A DNA stretch of 64,000 nucleotides, from NCBI RefSeq assembly GCF_011772445.1, contig NZ_WVZN01000021.1, forward strand, positions 62,001 through 126,000, written 5' to 3'. This document shows, in pieces, positions 45,829-54,423 of this stretch. A program made the position numbers and the translations under genes. How positions within the stretch are numbered: the stretch's first letter is position 1; each line of letters starts with the position of its first letter. The DNA comes from Hydrogenophaga sp. (lineage in GTDB: Bacteria > Pseudomonadota > Gammaproteobacteria > Burkholderiales > Burkholderiaceae_C). The notes beneath the pieces were generated by a model. That model had not been told where the DNA came from and made no database searches. It saw nothing but the letters and a program-made list of their open reading frames with translations.

Positions 45829-46725
45829 ATGGCCCAACTGGACGCCGACGACATCACCCAGGCCGTGCTCGACCGCATGGCCGACTGCCAGGACCCGCGT
45901 TTCAAGCAGGTGATGAGCGCCCTGGTGAAGCACGCCCACGCCTTCATCCGCGAGGTGGAGCTGAGCGAGGAAGAGTGGATCAATGCCATCCTCTTCCTCA
46001 CCGAGACCGGCAAGATGTGCGACGACAAGCGCCAGGAGTTCATCCTGCTGTCGGACACCCTGGGCATCTCCATGCTGGTGGTGGCGCTCAACCAGATCAA
46101 GGCCGCCAGGGCATTTCTGCAATCGGGCGGCGGGGCACAAACACCCACCGAGGCCACCGTGCAGGGGCCGTTCTACTGGGAAGGTTCGCCCGAGCTGGCG
46201 CTGGGCGCCGACATCGGCGAGAACATGCCCGGCGAGCCCGCCTACTACCACGGCCTGGTCACCGACACCGAGGGCCGGCCCATCGCCAATTGCTGCCTGG
46301 ACGTGTGGTCCGGCGACGGCGAGGGCATCTACGACATGCAGATGGGCGATGACGCCGGCATGCGACTGCGCGCGCGCTTTCGCACCGACGCGCAGGGCCG
46401 CTACCACTTCTGGTCCATCAAGCCCAGCTACTACCCGGTGCCCGACGACGGCCCCGTGGGCCGCATGCTGCGCCGCATGGGACGCCACCCCAACCGGCCC
46501 GGCCACATCCACATGAAGGTGTACGCGCCCGGCCACCAGACGGTGACCACGCACCTGTTCGTGGCCGACAGCCCCTACCTCGACTCGGACGCCGTCTTTG
46601 GCGTTCGCAACAGCCTCGTCGTGCCTTTCCAGCAGCACCCCGCCGGTACCGCGCCCGACGGGCGCCGCATGGACAAGCCCTACCACAGCGCCACCTACGA
46701 CTTCCGCCTGGTGCCGGCGCGCTGA
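45829..46725 (+). CDS. Intradiol ring-cleavage dioxygenase (hydroxyquinol 1,2-dioxygenase-like)
   Basis: Iron(III) enzyme that cleaves an aromatic ring between two hydroxyl groups. The 298-residue product has an N-terminal helical dimerisation domain and a beta-sandwich core with the four iron ligands: Tyr168 in GIYDMQ, Tyr201 or 202 in PSYYPVP, His226 and His228 in RPGHIHMKV. Length and sequence favour the catechol/hydroxyquinol dioxygenase branch over protocatechuate 3,4-dioxygenase. No maleylacetate reductase, the usual hydroxyquinol partner, is adjacent, so the substrate may be a different trihydroxylated ring. It is followed 26 bases later by the lyase gene. Confidence 0.9.
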   Translation: MAQLDADDITQAVLDRMADCQDPRFKQVMSALVKHAHAFIREVELSEEEWINAILFLTETGKMCDDKRQEFILLSDTLGISMLVVALNQIKAARAFLQSGGGAQTPTEATVQGPFYWEGSPELALGADIGENMPGEPAYYHGLVTDTEGRPIANCCLDVWSGDGEGIYDMQMGDDAGMRLRARFRTDAQGRYHFWSIKPSYYPVPDDGPVGRMLRRMGRHPNRPGHIHMKVYAPGHQTVTTHLFVADSPYLDSDAVFGVRNSLVVPFQQHPAGTAPDGRRMDKPYHSATYDFRLVPAR

Positions 46726-46751
46726 CCCGTTCTTTTTCACCGGAGAGACTT

Positions 46752-47570
46752 TTGAAAATCGGCAAGGCCACCGTGCCGCAGTCGGCCATCTGCGCGCACA
46801 ACCCCGACACCATCGTCGTGCGCGGCGAAGACCTGTGCCAGGACCTCATCGGCCAGCTCGGCTTCGGCGACTACTTCTACCTGCTGCTCACGGGCAAGCG
46901 CCCGGACGCGCCCGCCAGCGCCGTGCTCAACGCCACCCTGGTGGCCATCGCCGAGCACGGCCTGGTGCCCAGCGTGCAGGCCGCCCGCATGACCCTGGCC
47001 GCCGCACCCGACGCGCTGCAGGGCGCTGTGGCGGCGGGCATCCTGGGTTGCGGCTCGGTGATCCTGGGCGCGTCGGAAACGGCGGGCCGGCTGTTCGATC
47101 AGATCCACCGCGAGGGCCCGAAACACGGCGACGACCTGAAGGCCGCCGCACGCGCCGTGGTGGGCGAGTGGCGCGCGCGCGGCCAGGCCGTGCCGGGCTA
47201 CGGCCACCCGGTGCACAAGGCGCGCGACCCCCGCGTGGCGGCGCTGTTCCGCGTGTCGAAGCAGGCCGGCGGCGGCCAGCGCTACGTGGAGATCGCCGAA
47301 GCCGTGGAGCAGGTGTTGCCCGAGGTGATCGGCAAGGACCTGCGCCTGAACGTGTCGGCCGCCATTCCCGCCGTGCTGCTGGGCGTGGGCTTCCCGCTCA
47401 ACGCGCTCAAAGGCGTGCCCATGCTGGCGCGCTGCGCCGGGCTGATCGCGCACATGAGCGAGGAACTGGAGCAGCCCATCGGCTTCGCGCTGTCCTACCA
47501 GGCCACGCTGGAGCAGCGCTACACCGGCCACGTGCCCGCCGGCTTCGTGCCGGTGCAGAAGATCGACTGA
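46752..47570 (+). CDS. Citrate synthase superfamily protein, probable citryl-CoA lyase-type enzyme
   Basis: A 272-residue protein homologous to the C-terminal part of citrate synthase, including the GYGHPVHK motif (His152), followed by DPR as in the active site of the family. It lacks the long N-terminal region of true citrate synthases, like citryl-CoA lyases, and so probably cleaves a CoA-activated citrate-like acid to acetyl-CoA and a keto acid. The start codon is TTG with GGAGA upstream. The next gene encodes a class III CoA-transferase that could make its thioester substrate. Physiological substrate unknown. Confidence 0.8.
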   Translation: MKIGKATVPQSAICAHNPDTIVVRGEDLCQDLIGQLGFGDYFYLLLTGKRPDAPASAVLNATLVAIAEHGLVPSVQAARMTLAAAPDALQGAVAAGILGCGSVILGASETAGRLFDQIHREGPKHGDDLKAAARAVVGEWRARGQAVPGYGHPVHKARDPRVAALFRVSKQAGGGQRYVEIAEAVEQVLPEVIGKDLRLNVSAAIPAVLLGVGFPLNALKGVPMLARCAGLIAHMSEELEQPIGFALSYQATLEQRYTGHVPAGFVPVQKID

Positions 47571-47582
47571 GGGAGGCGCACG

Positions 47583-48746
47583 ATGACCCAAGTGCTCAAG
47601 GGCCTGCGTGTGGTGGAACACGGCACCTTCATCACCGGGCCCGCTGCCGCCATGGTGCTGGCCGACCTGGGCGCCGAGGTGGTGAAGGTGGAACTGCCCG
47701 GCACGGGCGACCCCTTCCGCGCCTTCAAGGGCGGCCTGTACAGCCCGCACTACCAGACCTACAACCGCAACAAGCACAGCGTGGCGCTGGACACGCGCAA
47801 GGACGCGGACCGTGCCACCTTCGACCAGCTCATCGACGGCGCCGACGTCTACATCCAGAACTTCCGCCCCGGCTTCGCCGAGCAGATCCAGGCCGGCGAG
47901 GCGCGCCTGCGCGAGCGCAACCCGCGCCTCATCTACTGCGCCATCAGCGGCTTCGGGCAGGACGGCCCCGCGGCCGCGCGACCCAGCTACGACACCGTGG
48001 CCCAGGCCGCCAGCGGCTACCTGCGCCTGCTGGTGAACCCGGCCAACCCGCGCGTGGTGGGCCCCGCCATCGCCGACGCCATGACCGGCTACTACGCGGC
48101 CTTCGGCATCCTCGGGGCGCTGCACGAGCGCCACGCCACGGGCAAGGGCCGTCGCGTGGACGTGTCCATGTTCGAGGCCATGGCCCACTTCAACCTCGAC
48201 GCGTTCACCCACCTGTTCTCCGAAGGCGAGGTGATGGGCCCCTACAGCCGGCCCAGCGTGTCGCAGAGCTACGTGCTGGAGTGCGCCTGCGGCGGCTGGA
48301 TCGCGCTGCACATGTCCTCGCCCGAGAAGTTCTGGCAGGGCCTGGCGCAGGCGATGGAGAAGCCCGACATCTTCGAGGACGAGCGTTTCCGCGACCGCTT
48401 CGCGCGCATCGAGAACCAGGACGCGCTCATCGTCATCCTGCGCGACATCTTCCGGCGCCGCACGCGCCAGGAGTGGTGCGACCGCCTGCTCGCGCAGGAC
48501 GTGCCGCACGCCCCGATGTACCGCACCGACGAGGTGCCCGAGGACGAGCAGGCGAAGCACCTGCAGCTCTTCGTGGACACCCACCACCCGAGCATGGGGC
48601 CTTCGCGCACGGTGCGCTCGCCCATCAGCTTCGACGGGCAGCGTTGCCTGCACGTGACCCCGCCGCCCACGCTGGGCGAGCACAACGCGCTGTACGCCAA
48701 TGGATGGCCCGGCGCGCCACACACCAAGAAGGAGACCAAGGCATGA
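47583..48746 (+). CDS. CaiB/BaiF family class III CoA-transferase
   Basis: A 387-residue CoA-transferase with the family N-terminus (VLKGLRVVEHGTFITGPAAAM) and the catalytic aspartate Asp165 in GPAIADAMTGYY. It would transfer CoA from a donor acyl-CoA such as succinyl-CoA to a carboxylic acid. The gene lies 12 bases after the citrate-synthase-like gene and overlaps the following binding protein by four bases (ATGA), so the three are one operon. With the lyase it can form an activate-and-cleave pair. Confidence 0.9.
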   Translation: MTQVLKGLRVVEHGTFITGPAAAMVLADLGAEVVKVELPGTGDPFRAFKGGLYSPHYQTYNRNKHSVALDTRKDADRATFDQLIDGADVYIQNFRPGFAEQIQAGEARLRERNPRLIYCAISGFGQDGPAAARPSYDTVAQAASGYLRLLVNPANPRVVGPAIADAMTGYYAAFGILGALHERHATGKGRRVDVSMFEAMAHFNLDAFTHLFSEGEVMGPYSRPSVSQSYVLECACGGWIALHMSSPEKFWQGLAQAMEKPDIFEDERFRDRFARIENQDALIVILRDIFRRRTRQEWCDRLLAQDVPHAPMYRTDEVPEDEQAKHLQLFVDTHHPSMGPSRTVRSPISFDGQRCLHVTPPPTLGEHNALYANGWPGAPHTKKETKA

Positions 48747-49726
48747 CCCGCCCGTACCCGACCCGCCGCGAGGCCCTGTTCACCCTGGGCGCCGCTGCCG
48801 GCGCCTTCGCGCTGCCGGCCGCCGCGCAAACCTACCCCGACCGCCCGATCCGCCTCGTCGTGCCCTTCGGCGCCGGCACCACCACCGACATCATTTCGCG
48901 TGTGGTGGGCGAAGGGCTGGGCCGCGAACTGGGCCAGTCCATCGTGGTGGACAACCGCGCCGGCGCGGGCGGCACCGTGGGTTCCAACCAGGTGGCCAGG
49001 GGCGCGGCCGACGGCTACCAGCTGGTGATGGGCACGGTGGGCACGCACGCCATCAACGCCACGCTGTTCCGCAACCTGAGCTACGACCCGCTGAAGGACT
49101 TCGCGCCGATCGCGCTGGTGGGCTACACGCCCACCTTCCTGGTGGTGGCGGCCGATGGCCCCTTGAAGACCCTGGCCGACCTGAAGGCCAAGGCCGCGCA
49201 GGGGCAGGGCGTCACCTTCGCCTCGGCGGGCAACGGCACCTCGGGCCACCTGGCGGGCGAACTGCTCAAGGCCCGCCTGGGCGGCCAGATGCTGCATGTG
49301 CCCTACAAGGAGGGCGGCATGGCCATGAACGACGTGATGACCGGCCGGGCCGATTTCATGTTCTATCACCCGGCCGCCGTGCTGCCGCACATGCAGGGCG
49401 GCAAGCTGCGGGCGCTGGGCGCATCCAGCGCGCAGCGCAGCGCCGCCGCGCGCGACCTGCCCACCATCGCCGAGCAGACCGGCAGCGACTTCGACCTCGT
49501 GGCCTGGTTCATGTTGTATGCGCCGGCCGCCACGCCGGCTGCGGTGCTGGCGCGACTGCGCCAGGCCACGGCCGCCACCCTGGCCAAGGCCGAGACGGCC
49601 GGCAAGCTCGCCGCGCAAGGTGTCGAACAGCGCCCGCTGGGCCCGGACGCCATGGACGCCTTCGCCCGCAGCGAGGTGGCCAAGTGGGCCGCGCTGGTGC
49701 GCCAGTCGGGCGCGCAGGTCGACTGA
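48743..49726 (+). CDS. Bug-family tripartite tricarboxylate (TTT) binding protein
   Basis: A periplasmic binding protein of 327 residues. A twin-arginine-like N-terminus (TRREALFTLG) is followed by a signal peptide ending PAAAQ and the Bug motif TYPDRPIRLVVPFGAGTTTD. Bug proteins bind carboxylic acids and sometimes pass them to a TctAB permease, but many are orphans. No tctA/tctB gene is present here. The position after the CoA-transferase suggests it binds the carboxylate that this operon degrades. Confidence 0.9.
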   Translation: MTRPYPTRREALFTLGAAAGAFALPAAAQTYPDRPIRLVVPFGAGTTTDIISRVVGEGLGRELGQSIVVDNRAGAGGTVGSNQVARGAADGYQLVMGTVGTHAINATLFRNLSYDPLKDFAPIALVGYTPTFLVVAADGPLKTLADLKAKAAQGQGVTFASAGNGTSGHLAGELLKARLGGQMLHVPYKEGGMAMNDVMTGRADFMFYHPAAVLPHMQGGKLRALGASSAQRSAAARDLPTIAEQTGSDFDLVAWFMLYAPAATPAAVLARLRQATAATLAKAETAGKLAAQGVEQRPLGPDAMDAFARSEVAKWAALVRQSGAQVD

Positions 49727-49774
49727 GAGTTCCCCGTCGTTTTCGTGTCCAGACATTCACAACAGGAGACAAGC

Positions 49775-50869
49775 ATGAAACGTTCGACCTTCGTCCGCCT
49801 CTCGGCCATCGCCATGGCCGCCTCGGCGTCCCTGACCCTGCCACTGGCCGCCTCGGCCCAGCAGGTCATCAACCTCACGGTGGCGTCCAGCCACCCCACC
49901 ACCATCCCCTGGGTCGGCTTCATCAAGGACGTGTTCATGCCCGAGGTGGACAAGCGCCTCGCGGCCGGCGGCAAGTACAAGGTGCAGTGGAAAGAGGCCT
50001 TCGGCGGCCAGCTCTACAAGGCCAACGCCACGCTCACCAGCGTGGAGCAGGGCATCACCGACATCGGCTGGGTGTTCAGCTACCTGGAGCCGGCCAAGAT
50101 GCCGCTGTCCCAGCTCTCGGCGCACACGCCGTTCACGACGAGCGACCCGCGCATCGTGCTCGGCGCGATGACGGAGATGATCGAGAAGAACCCCGCCTTC
50201 AAGGCCGAATGGGACAAGTACAACATCGTCTTCCTGGGCGCCACGGGTTCCGACACCTACGACATCTGGACGAAGTTCCCGGTGAAGACGGTGGACGATC
50301 TGAAAGGCCGCAAGCTCTCGGCGCCAGGCATTCTGGGCCTGTGGCTGCGCGGCGTGGGGGCCACGCCGGTGGACGGCGCGCTGACCACCTACTACACCGA
50401 CATCCAGACCGGCGTGAGCGAGGGCGTGGTTTCGCTGGCCACGGGCATCCTCCCGGCCAAGGTCTACGAGGTGGCGCCCTACGTGACCAAGGTGAACATG
50501 GGCGTGGTGTTCTCGGGAGGCGTCGCCATCAACAAGGACAGCTGGGCCAAGCTGCCGCCCGAAGTGCAGCAGGCCATGCGAGAGGCGGGCGCCGAGTACT
50601 CTCGCCGCCACGGCGAGGACCTGGTGCAGCGCCACCAGACCGCCATGAACCGCATGGTGGAGCTGGGCAAGGGCCAGAACCCGCCGGTGACGGTGACGCC
50701 GCTGCCCGAGTCCGAGCGCCGCAAGTGGATCGACGGCATGCCCAACCTGGCGCAGGAATGGGTGAAGAACAACGAAGGCCGCGGCGTGCAGGCCAAGCCG
50801 CTGCTGACGCAGTACATGGCGGCGATGAAGGCGCGCGGGGCGAAGCCGGAGCGGGACTGGGAGCGTTGA
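49775..50869 (+). CDS. TRAP-type dicarboxylate binding protein DctP
   Basis: A periplasmic solute-binding protein of 364 residues with a signal peptide ending near ASAQQ, followed by the DctP fold (INLTVASSHPTTIPWVGF, then YKVQWKEAFGGQLYKANATL and ISAPGILGLWLRG-like segment). It has a strong ribosome-binding site (ACAGGAGAC). The membrane subunits DctQ and DctM are not in the window. Two binding proteins of different transporter classes in one operon suggest uptake of an aromatic or carboxylic acid through permeases encoded elsewhere. Confidence 0.88.
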   Translation: MKRSTFVRLSAIAMAASASLTLPLAASAQQVINLTVASSHPTTIPWVGFIKDVFMPEVDKRLAAGGKYKVQWKEAFGGQLYKANATLTSVEQGITDIGWVFSYLEPAKMPLSQLSAHTPFTTSDPRIVLGAMTEMIEKNPAFKAEWDKYNIVFLGATGSDTYDIWTKFPVKTVDDLKGRKLSAPGILGLWLRGVGATPVDGALTTYYTDIQTGVSEGVVSLATGILPAKVYEVAPYVTKVNMGVVFSGGVAINKDSWAKLPPEVQQAMREAGAEYSRRHGEDLVQRHQTAMNRMVELGKGQNPPVTVTPLPESERRKWIDGMPNLAQEWVKNNEGRGVQAKPLLTQYMAAMKARGAKPERDWER

Positions 50870-50885
50870 GCGCTCGTGACGCCGC

Positions 50886-51791
50886 TCACCGCGGCGCCGT
50901 CGCCGCCAGCGTCTGCCGGATCAGCTCCAGCGTCGACTGCTGCGTCAGCGTGGTCGGCCGCTGCGCGCTGGTGGCCAGGCTCAGGCGCGTGCGCAGCGGC
51001 GGCGTGATGCCCCGCAGCCGGTAGGCCGAGGGGCGGATGGAGCTGGCCACCGCGTTGCGCGAGAGCAGGGCGGCGCCCGCGCCGTCGGCCACCAGGTCCA
51101 GGATGGCGGAGACGCCGTCGATCTCCAGCGCCACCCTCGGGCGCAGGCCGATGGCCGCCAGCTCGTGCTCCACCTGCATGCGGATGGCGTTGGGGCGGCT
51201 GGGAATGATCAGCGGGAACTCGGCCAGTTCGCGCAGCGCGATCGGCGCGGGCGGCGGGTCTTCCGGCAGGCCGGGCGGGCGCGGCTGCACCAGCCACAGG
51301 TCTTCCTCCGCCAGGGGCTGGATCTCCAGTTCGGGCACGGGCTGGGCGTTGTAGAGCACCGCGATGTCCAGCCGACCGGTGAGCAGCCATTCCTGCATGG
51401 TGGCCGACAGGCCTTCGGTGATGGACAGCGAGGCCTCGGGCAACTGCTGGCGAAAGGCCCGCGTCAGCGGCACGGACAAGGTGCGCGCCAGCGTGGGCGG
51501 CAGACCGATCGCCACGCGCCCGGCCAGGGCGCCGCGCACGCGGCCCAGTTCCTCCCGCGCGCGCTCCACCTGGTGGAGGATGCCGCGCCCGTGCGCCAGC
51601 AGCAGCTTGCCGGCCTCGGTGGGCGTGGCGCCGCGGCCGTTGCGCACCAGCAGGTTCTGGCGCAGCTCCACCTCCAGCAGGCGCACCTGGCGCGACAGCG
51701 CGGGCTGGGCGATGTCCAGCGCGATCGCGGCGCGCGTGAAGCTGCCGAGTTCGGCCACGCGCACGAAGTATTCGAGTTGCTTGAGGTCCAT
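50886..51791 (-). CDS. LysR family transcriptional regulator (probable pmd regulator)
   Basis: A 301-residue LysR protein with the HTH DLKQLEYFVRVAELGSFTRA, then ALDIAQPALSRQVRLLEVEL, in the Cbl/Nac/CysB-related branch. It diverges from the ModA-like gene that heads the protocatechuate operon, so it is the likely regulator of that operon, by analogy with PmdR. ATG 51791 (MDLKQLEYF) is preferred over an upstream TTG at 51800. A CTAGC-T-GCTAG palindrome lies in the divergent gap. Confidence 0.88.
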   Translation of the reverse strand: MDLKQLEYFVRVAELGSFTRAAIALDIAQPALSRQVRLLEVELRQNLLVRNGRGATPTEAGKLLLAHGRGILHQVERAREELGRVRGALAGRVAIGLPPTLARTLSVPLTRAFRQQLPEASLSITEGLSATMQEWLLTGRLDIAVLYNAQPVPELEIQPLAEEDLWLVQPRPPGLPEDPPPAPIALRELAEFPLIIPSRPNAIRMQVEHELAAIGLRPRVALEIDGVSAILDLVADGAGAALLSRNAVASSIRPSAYRLRGITPPLRTRLSLATSAQRPTTLTQQSTLELIRQTLAATAPR

Positions 51792-51841
51792 GTTGGGCAA
51801 GAAGGCGGCGCCGGGTTGGGCGGCAGGTATGTGATTTTGTT

Positions 51842-51852
51842 CTAGCTGCTAG
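51842..51852. promoter_or_regulatory. Palindrome CTAGC-T-GCTAG in the divergent pmd control region
   Basis: An 11-base perfect inverted repeat in the 152-base gap between lysR and the pmd operon, about 100 bases before the first operon gene. CTAG is rare in this window, so two copies here stand out. It is a candidate LysR site, but the T-N11-A match is not clean. Confidence 0.45.
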
Positions 51853-51943
51853 CCGGTTGTGTGGGTTTTCGTACAGCGTCGGGGTGCCCACAATGCTTGC
51901 TTCCCATCAGAGACGGCCAAGAGACAGGCCGACGCGACCGCCC

Positions 51944-52630
51944 ATGACCGCCCCCCTGACCGGCATTTCCTCCATGGCCACCCGCCAGGTGCTGGCCGAG
52001 CTCACCACCGCCTACACCGCGCGCACCGGCCAGGCCGTGGCCATCGAATCGGTGGGCGGTGTGGACGCCGCCAGGCGCGTGGCGGCCGGCGAGGCATTCG
52101 ACGTGGTGATCCTGGCGTCCGACGCGATCGACAAACTCATCGCCGCCGGCCACCTGCAGCCGGGCCGGGTGGACTTGGTGCGCAGCGGCGTGGCCGCCTG
52201 CGTGCGCGAAGGCGCGCCGCTGCCCGACCTCTCCAGCGAGGCCTCGGTGAAAGCGGCCGTGCTCGCGGCCGACAAGATCAGCTACTCCACCGGCCCCAGC
52301 GGCGTGGCCCTGCAGAAGCGCTTCGAGCGCTGGGGCATTGCCGAGACCATGGCCGCCAGGACCGTGCAGGCGCCCCCGGGTGTGCCCGTGGCCTCGCTGG
52401 TGGCCAAGGGTGAGGTCGCGCTGGGCTTCCAGCAGTTGAGCGAGCTGCTGCACGTCCAGGGCATCACCATCGTGGGCGGTTTGCCCGAGCCCATTCAGAT
52501 CGTCACCGTGTTCAGCGCCGGCATTCCGGTGAACGCGCCGCGCGCCGAAGCCGTGCGCGCCCTGCTGTCCTTCATGGCCTCGCCCGAGGCCGCCGAGGCC
52601 AAGCAGCGCCAGGGCATGGAGCCGGCCTGA
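51944..52630 (+). CDS. ModA-like substrate-binding domain protein without signal peptide
   Basis: A 228-residue protein of the ModA/molybdate-binding (type II periplasmic) fold (ATRQVLAELTTAYTARTGQ, then AFDVVILASDAIDKL). The start MTAPLTGISSMATRQVL lacks a signal peptide or lipobox, so it should stay in the cytoplasm unless the true start lies upstream (the open frame to 51857 has no hydrophobic leader either). It is the first gene of the pmd operon, in the place where Comamonas has the isomerase PmdU and the permease PmdK. The role is unknown; a cytosolic binding or isomerase function is speculation. Confidence 0.75.
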   Translation: MTAPLTGISSMATRQVLAELTTAYTARTGQAVAIESVGGVDAARRVAAGEAFDVVILASDAIDKLIAAGHLQPGRVDLVRSGVAACVREGAPLPDLSSEASVKAAVLAADKISYSTGPSGVALQKRFERWGIAETMAARTVQAPPGVPVASLVAKGEVALGFQQLSELLHVQGITIVGGLPEPIQIVTVFSAGIPVNAPRAEAVRALLSFMASPEAAEAKQRQGMEPA

Positions 52631-52669
52631 GACCCATTCATTCCCCAAGAACACCCGAGAGGAGAACGC

Positions 52670-53704
52670 ATGTCTTTGATCATCGATTGCCACGGCCACT
52701 ACACCACGGCGCCCAAGGCGCTGGAGAACTGGCGCAACGCCCAGATCGCGGGCATCAAGGACCCGTCGGTCATGCCGAAAGTGGCGGACCTCAAGATCAG
52801 CGACGACGAACTGCGCGAGTCCATCGAGACCAACCAGCTCAAGCTGATGAAGGAGCGCGGCAGCGACATCACGCTGTTCAGCCCGCGCGCCAGCTTCATG
52901 GCCCACCACATCGGTGATTTCAACGTGTCCAGCACCTGGGCCGCCATCTGCAACGAGCTTTGCTACCGCGTGTCCACGCTGTTCCCCGAGCACTTCGTGC
53001 CGGTGGCCATGCTGCCGCAGAGCCCCGGCGTGGACCCGGCCACCTGCATCCCCGAACTGGAGAAGTGCGTCAAGGAATACGGCGCGGTCGGCATCAACCT
53101 CAACCCCGATCCGTCGGGCGGCCACTGGACCAGCCCGCCGCTGACCGACAAGCACTGGTACCCCATCTACGAAAAGATGGTGGAGCACGACCTGCCGGCC
53201 ATGATCCACGTGAGCACGAGCTGCAACGCCTGCTTCCACACCACGGGCGCGCACTACCTCAACGCCGACACCACGGCCTTCATGCAGCTCATCCAGGGCG
53301 ACCTGTTCAAGGACTTTCCCACGCTGAAGTTCCTGATCCCGCACGGTGGCGGCGCCGTGCCCTACCACTGGGGCCGTTTCCGTGGCCTGGCGCAGGAGAT
53401 GAAGAAGCCCCTGCTGGACACGCACCTGATGAACAACGTGTTCTTCGACACCTGCGTGTACCACCAGCCGGGCATCGACCTGCTCAATACCGTGATCCCG
53501 GTCAAGAACGTGCTGTTCGCCTCGGAGATGGTCGGCGCGGTGCGCGGCATCGACCCGACGACCGGCCACTACTACGACGACACCAAGCGCTACATCGAGG
53601 CGTCGAAGATCCTGTCGGCCGAGGACAAGCACGCCATCTACGAAGGCAATACGCGCCGCGTGTTCACCCGCCTGGACGCGCGCCTGAAGGCCAAGGGCCT
53701 GTAA
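52670..53704 (+). CDS. pmdE: 4-oxalomesaconate hydratase
   Basis: Hydrates the keto form of 4-oxalomesaconate to 4-carboxy-4-hydroxy-2-oxoadipate (LigJ/GalB-type reaction). The 344-residue amidohydrolase-fold enzyme has the zinc motif CHGHY (His8, His10), a metal/catalytic region [16 protein letters not shown], and FASEMVG near the C-terminus. It matches the LigJ branch of the amidohydrolase family and heads the enzyme genes of the operon. It is 39 bases after the ModA-like gene, with a good ribosome-binding site (GAGAGG). Confidence 0.93.
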   Translation: MSLIIDCHGHYTTAPKALENWRNAQIAGIKDPSVMPKVADLKISDDELRESIETNQLKLMKERGSDITLFSPRASFMAHHIGDFNVSSTWAAICNELCYRVSTLFPEHFVPVAMLPQSPGVDPATCIPELEKCVKEYGAVGINLNPDPSGGHWTSPPLTDKHWYPIYEKMVEHDLPAMIHVSTSCNACFHTTGAHYLNADTTAFMQLIQGDLFKDFPTLKFLIPHGGGAVPYHWGRFRGLAQEMKKPLLDTHLMNNVFFDTCVYHQPGIDLLNTVIPVKNVLFASEMVGAVRGIDPTTGHYYDDTKRYIEASKILSAEDKHAIYEGNTRRVFTRLDARLKAKGL

Positions 53705-53730
53705 TTCCACAGACAACGAGGAGCACACAC

Positions 53731-54414
53731 ATGTACGAACTGGGCGTCGTCTACCGCAACATCAAGAGGGCCGACCGCACGGCCGCCGACGGCCTGGCCG
53801 CGCTGGGCTCGGCCACGGTGCACGAGGCCATGGGCCGCGTGGGTCTGTTGAAACCCTACATGCGTCCGATCTATGCGGGCCAGCAGGTGAGCGGCACGGC
53901 CGTCACGGTGCTGCTGCAGCCGGGTGACAACTGGATGATGCACGTCGCGGCCGAGCAGATCCAACCGGGCGATATCGTGGTGGCCGCCGTCACTGCCGAG
54001 TGCACCGATGGCTACTTCGGCGACCTGCTGGCCACGTCCTTCCAGGCCCGCGGCGCGCGCGCGCTCATCATCGACGCCGGCGTGCGCGACGTGAAAACGC
54101 TGCAGGAGATGAACTTTCCCGTGTGGAGCAAGGCGATCAGCAGCAAGGGCACCATCAAGGCCACCCTGGGCTCGGTCAACATCCCCATCGTCTGCGCCGG
54201 CATGCTGGTGACGCCGGGTGACGTGATCGTGGCCGACGACGATGGTGTGGTCTGTGTGCCCGCCGCGCGCGCCGCCGAAACGCTGGAAGCCGCGCGCAAG
54301 CGCGAGAGCTTCGAAGGCGAGAAGCGCGCGAAACTGGCCAGCGGCGTGCTGGGCCTGGACATGTACAAGATGCGCGAGCCCCTGGCCGCCGCCGGCCTGA
54401 AATACATCGACTGA
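53731..54414 (+). CDS. pmdF: 4-carboxy-4-hydroxy-2-oxoadipate aldolase
   Basis: Class II (RraA-like) aldolase that splits 4-carboxy-4-hydroxy-2-oxoadipate to pyruvate and oxaloacetate (LigK). The 227-residue product has the metal-binding [20 protein letters not shown] region followed by Arg119-Asp120, the family signature. It is hexameric by family. The gene is 26 bases after pmdE with GAGGAG upstream. Confidence 0.93.
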   Translation: MYELGVVYRNIKRADRTAADGLAALGSATVHEAMGRVGLLKPYMRPIYAGQQVSGTAVTVLLQPGDNWMMHVAAEQIQPGDIVVAAVTAECTDGYFGDLLATSFQARGARALIIDAGVRDVKTLQEMNFPVWSKAISSKGTIKATLGSVNIPIVCAGMLVTPGDVIVADDDGVVCVPAARAAETLEAARKRESFEGEKRAKLASGVLGLDMYKMREPLAAAGLKYID

Positions 54415-54423
54415 GATCCCACG

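Noticed and set aside
46752..47570. Housekeeping citrate synthase
   Set aside because: The protein is too short, lacks the N-terminal region, and is co-transcribed with a CoA-transferase rather than TCA cycle genes.
46598..48742. Long frame overlapping the lyase and CoA-transferase genes that runs into the Bug protein
   Set aside because: Only the part from 48743 encodes a protein with a signal peptide and Bug motifs; the earlier part is Arg/Ala/Pro-rich shadow sequence.
53731..54414. RraA (RNase E inhibitor) instead of an aldolase
   Set aside because: The fold is shared, but the position between pmdE and pmdD and the Arg-Asp metal signature fit the LigK-type aldolase.
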